In this document: one piece after another, positions 45,239-46,526 of the stretch
How the letters are laid out: every line of letters starts with the position of its first letter
Position numbering within the stretch: position 1 is the first letter of the stretch
Origin: Scytalidium lignicola
Lineage: Eukaryota > Ascomycota > Leotiomycetes
Assembly (NCBI GenBank): GCA_002812745.2
Contig: NCSJ02000325.1
Span: 1-46,526, forward strand
Direction of reading: 5' to 3'
Length of the DNA: 46,526 nucleotides
Position numbers and translations under genes: made by a program
Notes under the pieces: model-generated
What the model was told of the DNA's origin: nothing
The model's input: only the letters and a program-made list of their open reading frames with translations
Databases searched by the model: none

Positions 45239-46526
45239 ATGGCTAGCCAGCTTGCCCTCCCACCTCCTGCCGCCCCTCGAAGGGAGCCAGCGGAGCCAAT
45301 TGAGCCCGAATTGAAGCTGTCCGAGCTGTTGAAGCTGACTCCTATGGCTGCTAGGCCCCTTCCTGAAGCCGATGCGCTGTTGCGCACTGCCACCACCCTC
45401 ATTCTGAGCGTAGACAGGGCCATGGACCGGCTCCTGAGCCTCCTGCCTACGGCCGCCTGGCCTCCTGCTCAGCTGGGCCCTGAGCCTAGGCCCGAGCCGG
45501 AGCCTGAGCCAGAGCCTGAGCCTGACCGGGCAGAGGATATTGCCATTCAGCAGGCCCTGGACGAGGTTCTGGAGTACCATAGAACTCACAGGCCTCCAAA
45601 TACAGTTAAAAACTATGAGCCAAAACAGAGAGAATGGAAGGTAAGTCGTGTACTCTTGCTATACTATCCTTGGGCCTTAATTGATTAATCCCTTGTCTTA
45701 TAGGCATAGTGTAAAAAGATAAGCTTTAAGAAAGGTAACAAATACCTTATAGGAGATTATGTAGACAAAGGTAAGTTGTTACTTTTTATCAAGGATAAAG
45801 TAACTAACTATTCTCTAAAATGAGGATGTTGTCTTAAGGCTAAAAAGTAATAATGTAAAAGGAAAGTTAAATCACCTTTATCTTTTATCTTATTACTTAA
45901 GTAAAGGAAAGATTATACTAGTATTATTCTTATATTAAAAGAAGACAATAACAAGTCTTGTTCTAATTTAGTACTTATATATAATATAATTTAAGGTTAT
46001 TATATAACTATTAATAAACTTTAAGCTTATTAGACTTCCTTAAGCTTTTATTCAACTGATCAACCTTAACAAATAAATTTAATAACCTTAAAAACATTAA
46101 TTACTTATAATTAGTATTAACAATGTTAAGTTGAATTTAAAGACTAAAGCTTAACTATTATTAAAAATAAATATACAACTCTTCAAATCCTTAATCTTAC
46201 TTAAAAGGTTTAACAATAAAGTTTAAATAAAAATTATATAAATTAGTTATTCAGAACTTAACTTTACTTTCTCTTTAATAATTTTATATTATTAAGATTA
46301 AATAACTACTTACTTATAGAATTATTAGATCTCTTTTCAATGTTATTATTAAATGATAACTTTAATAATATTAATTAATGTTTAATTATAATTATAAATT
46401 AAGATAAGATTAATTAGTATAAATATCTTAAATATAAAGTTACTTTATATTACTAAGATTACTGTTCTTGCCTTATAAGTATTTTAGTTACTTACTTCTT
46501 CTAGTAATAACATTATTTAAAGGAGT
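45239..46526 (+). mobile_element. Crypton-like tyrosine recombinase gene, 5' part, decayed and cut by the window end
   Basis: Exon 1 (45239-45640) is GC-rich and encodes a Pro/Ala-rich N-terminus with a PEPEPE repeat near residues 83-95. It ends in HRPPNTVKNYEPKQREWK, which strongly resembles the start of the core in fungal Crypton-like (GCR1_C/Ndc10-type) recombinases. A GTAAGT intron ends at 45703. The next frame reads Ala-stop-Cys-Lys-Lys and then NKYLIGDYVDKGKLLLFIKD, the expected family continuation. The stop TAG at 45707-45709 sits where Trp is expected, and a TGA follows a little further on; both fit C-to-T changes. From about 45700 on the DNA is very AT-rich and non-coding, as after RIP. 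The catalytic R-H-R-Y region is not seen. Confidence 0.62.
45710..46526. other. AT-rich, RIP-like tract
   Basis: About 800 bp dominated by A, T and TpA steps, with stops in all frames, continuing to the window edge. It contrasts sharply with the GC-rich exon ending at 45640. A similar tract lies at 2560-3340. Confidence 0.75.

Noticed and set aside
45239..46526. Starship captain (DUF3435) instead of a Crypton
   Set aside because: The NTVKNYEPKQREW start fits the Crypton/GCR1_C-type recombinases better and no cargo or captain-type N-terminus is seen; not excluded because the catalytic part is missing.

Overview
The window is nuclear DNA of a filamentous ascomycete (Pezizomycotina; class not resolved). 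The evidence is short spliceosomal introns with GTAWGT-type donors and CTRAY branch sites, three Zn2Cys6 regulators, a HET-domain gene, a fungal thymidylate synthase, a glutamic peptidase, a Dur3-type symporter, and AT-rich decayed repeat DNA at both ends that looks like the result of RIP. Exon models below were built by hand from splice signals and reading-frame continuity; each spliced model stays in phase to its stop unless a break is stated.

Left part (1-10.1 kb): the 5' part of a glutathione S-transferase-like gene runs off the left edge. It is followed by a repeat block (about 1.8-3.7 kb) with four 23-bp hairpins, an acidic orphan ORF, an AT-rich tract and short tandem repeats. Then come an intact BAHD-type acyltransferase, a short-chain dehydrogenase broken by two in-frame stops, an orphan coding-like fragment, and a six-exon Zn2Cys6/Fungal_trans_2 regulator. 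The acyltransferase, dehydrogenase and regulator could be the remains of a small accessory metabolic cluster.

Centre (11.7-20.5 kb): the most striking locus. A 1244-aa biotin-dependent enzyme (biotin carboxylase, KipA, KipI, biotinyl domain, no amidase) lies directly downstream of a LamB/YcsF gene. A Dur3-type sodium:solute symporter is divergent from them across about 1 kb of DNA holding a GATA-factor site cluster. The two enzymes match the components of the Aspergillus lam (lactam utilisation) genes and the bacterial PxpABC 5-oxoprolinase. The simplest reading is a nitrogen-scavenging locus that imports a lactam, urea or related amide and opens it with ATP, bicarbonate and biotin.

20.5-31.1 kb: an MFS drug/polyamine-type transporter converges on a Cutinase-transcription-factor-1-like Zn2Cys6 gene. 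Then come a possible small cysteine-rich secreted protein (broken or unresolved), a one-exon HET-domain gene and a PEX11 gene. Right part (32-44.4 kb): thymidylate synthase, a glutamic peptidase (G1), a Ser/Thr/Ala-rich single-pass membrane protein, a MetE-like (cobalamin-independent methionine synthase family) enzyme and a third Zn2Cys6 regulator. The last 1.5 kb holds the 5' part of a Crypton-like tyrosine-recombinase gene, whose GC-rich first exon gives way abruptly to an AT-rich decayed tail with nonsense codons of the C-to-T type.
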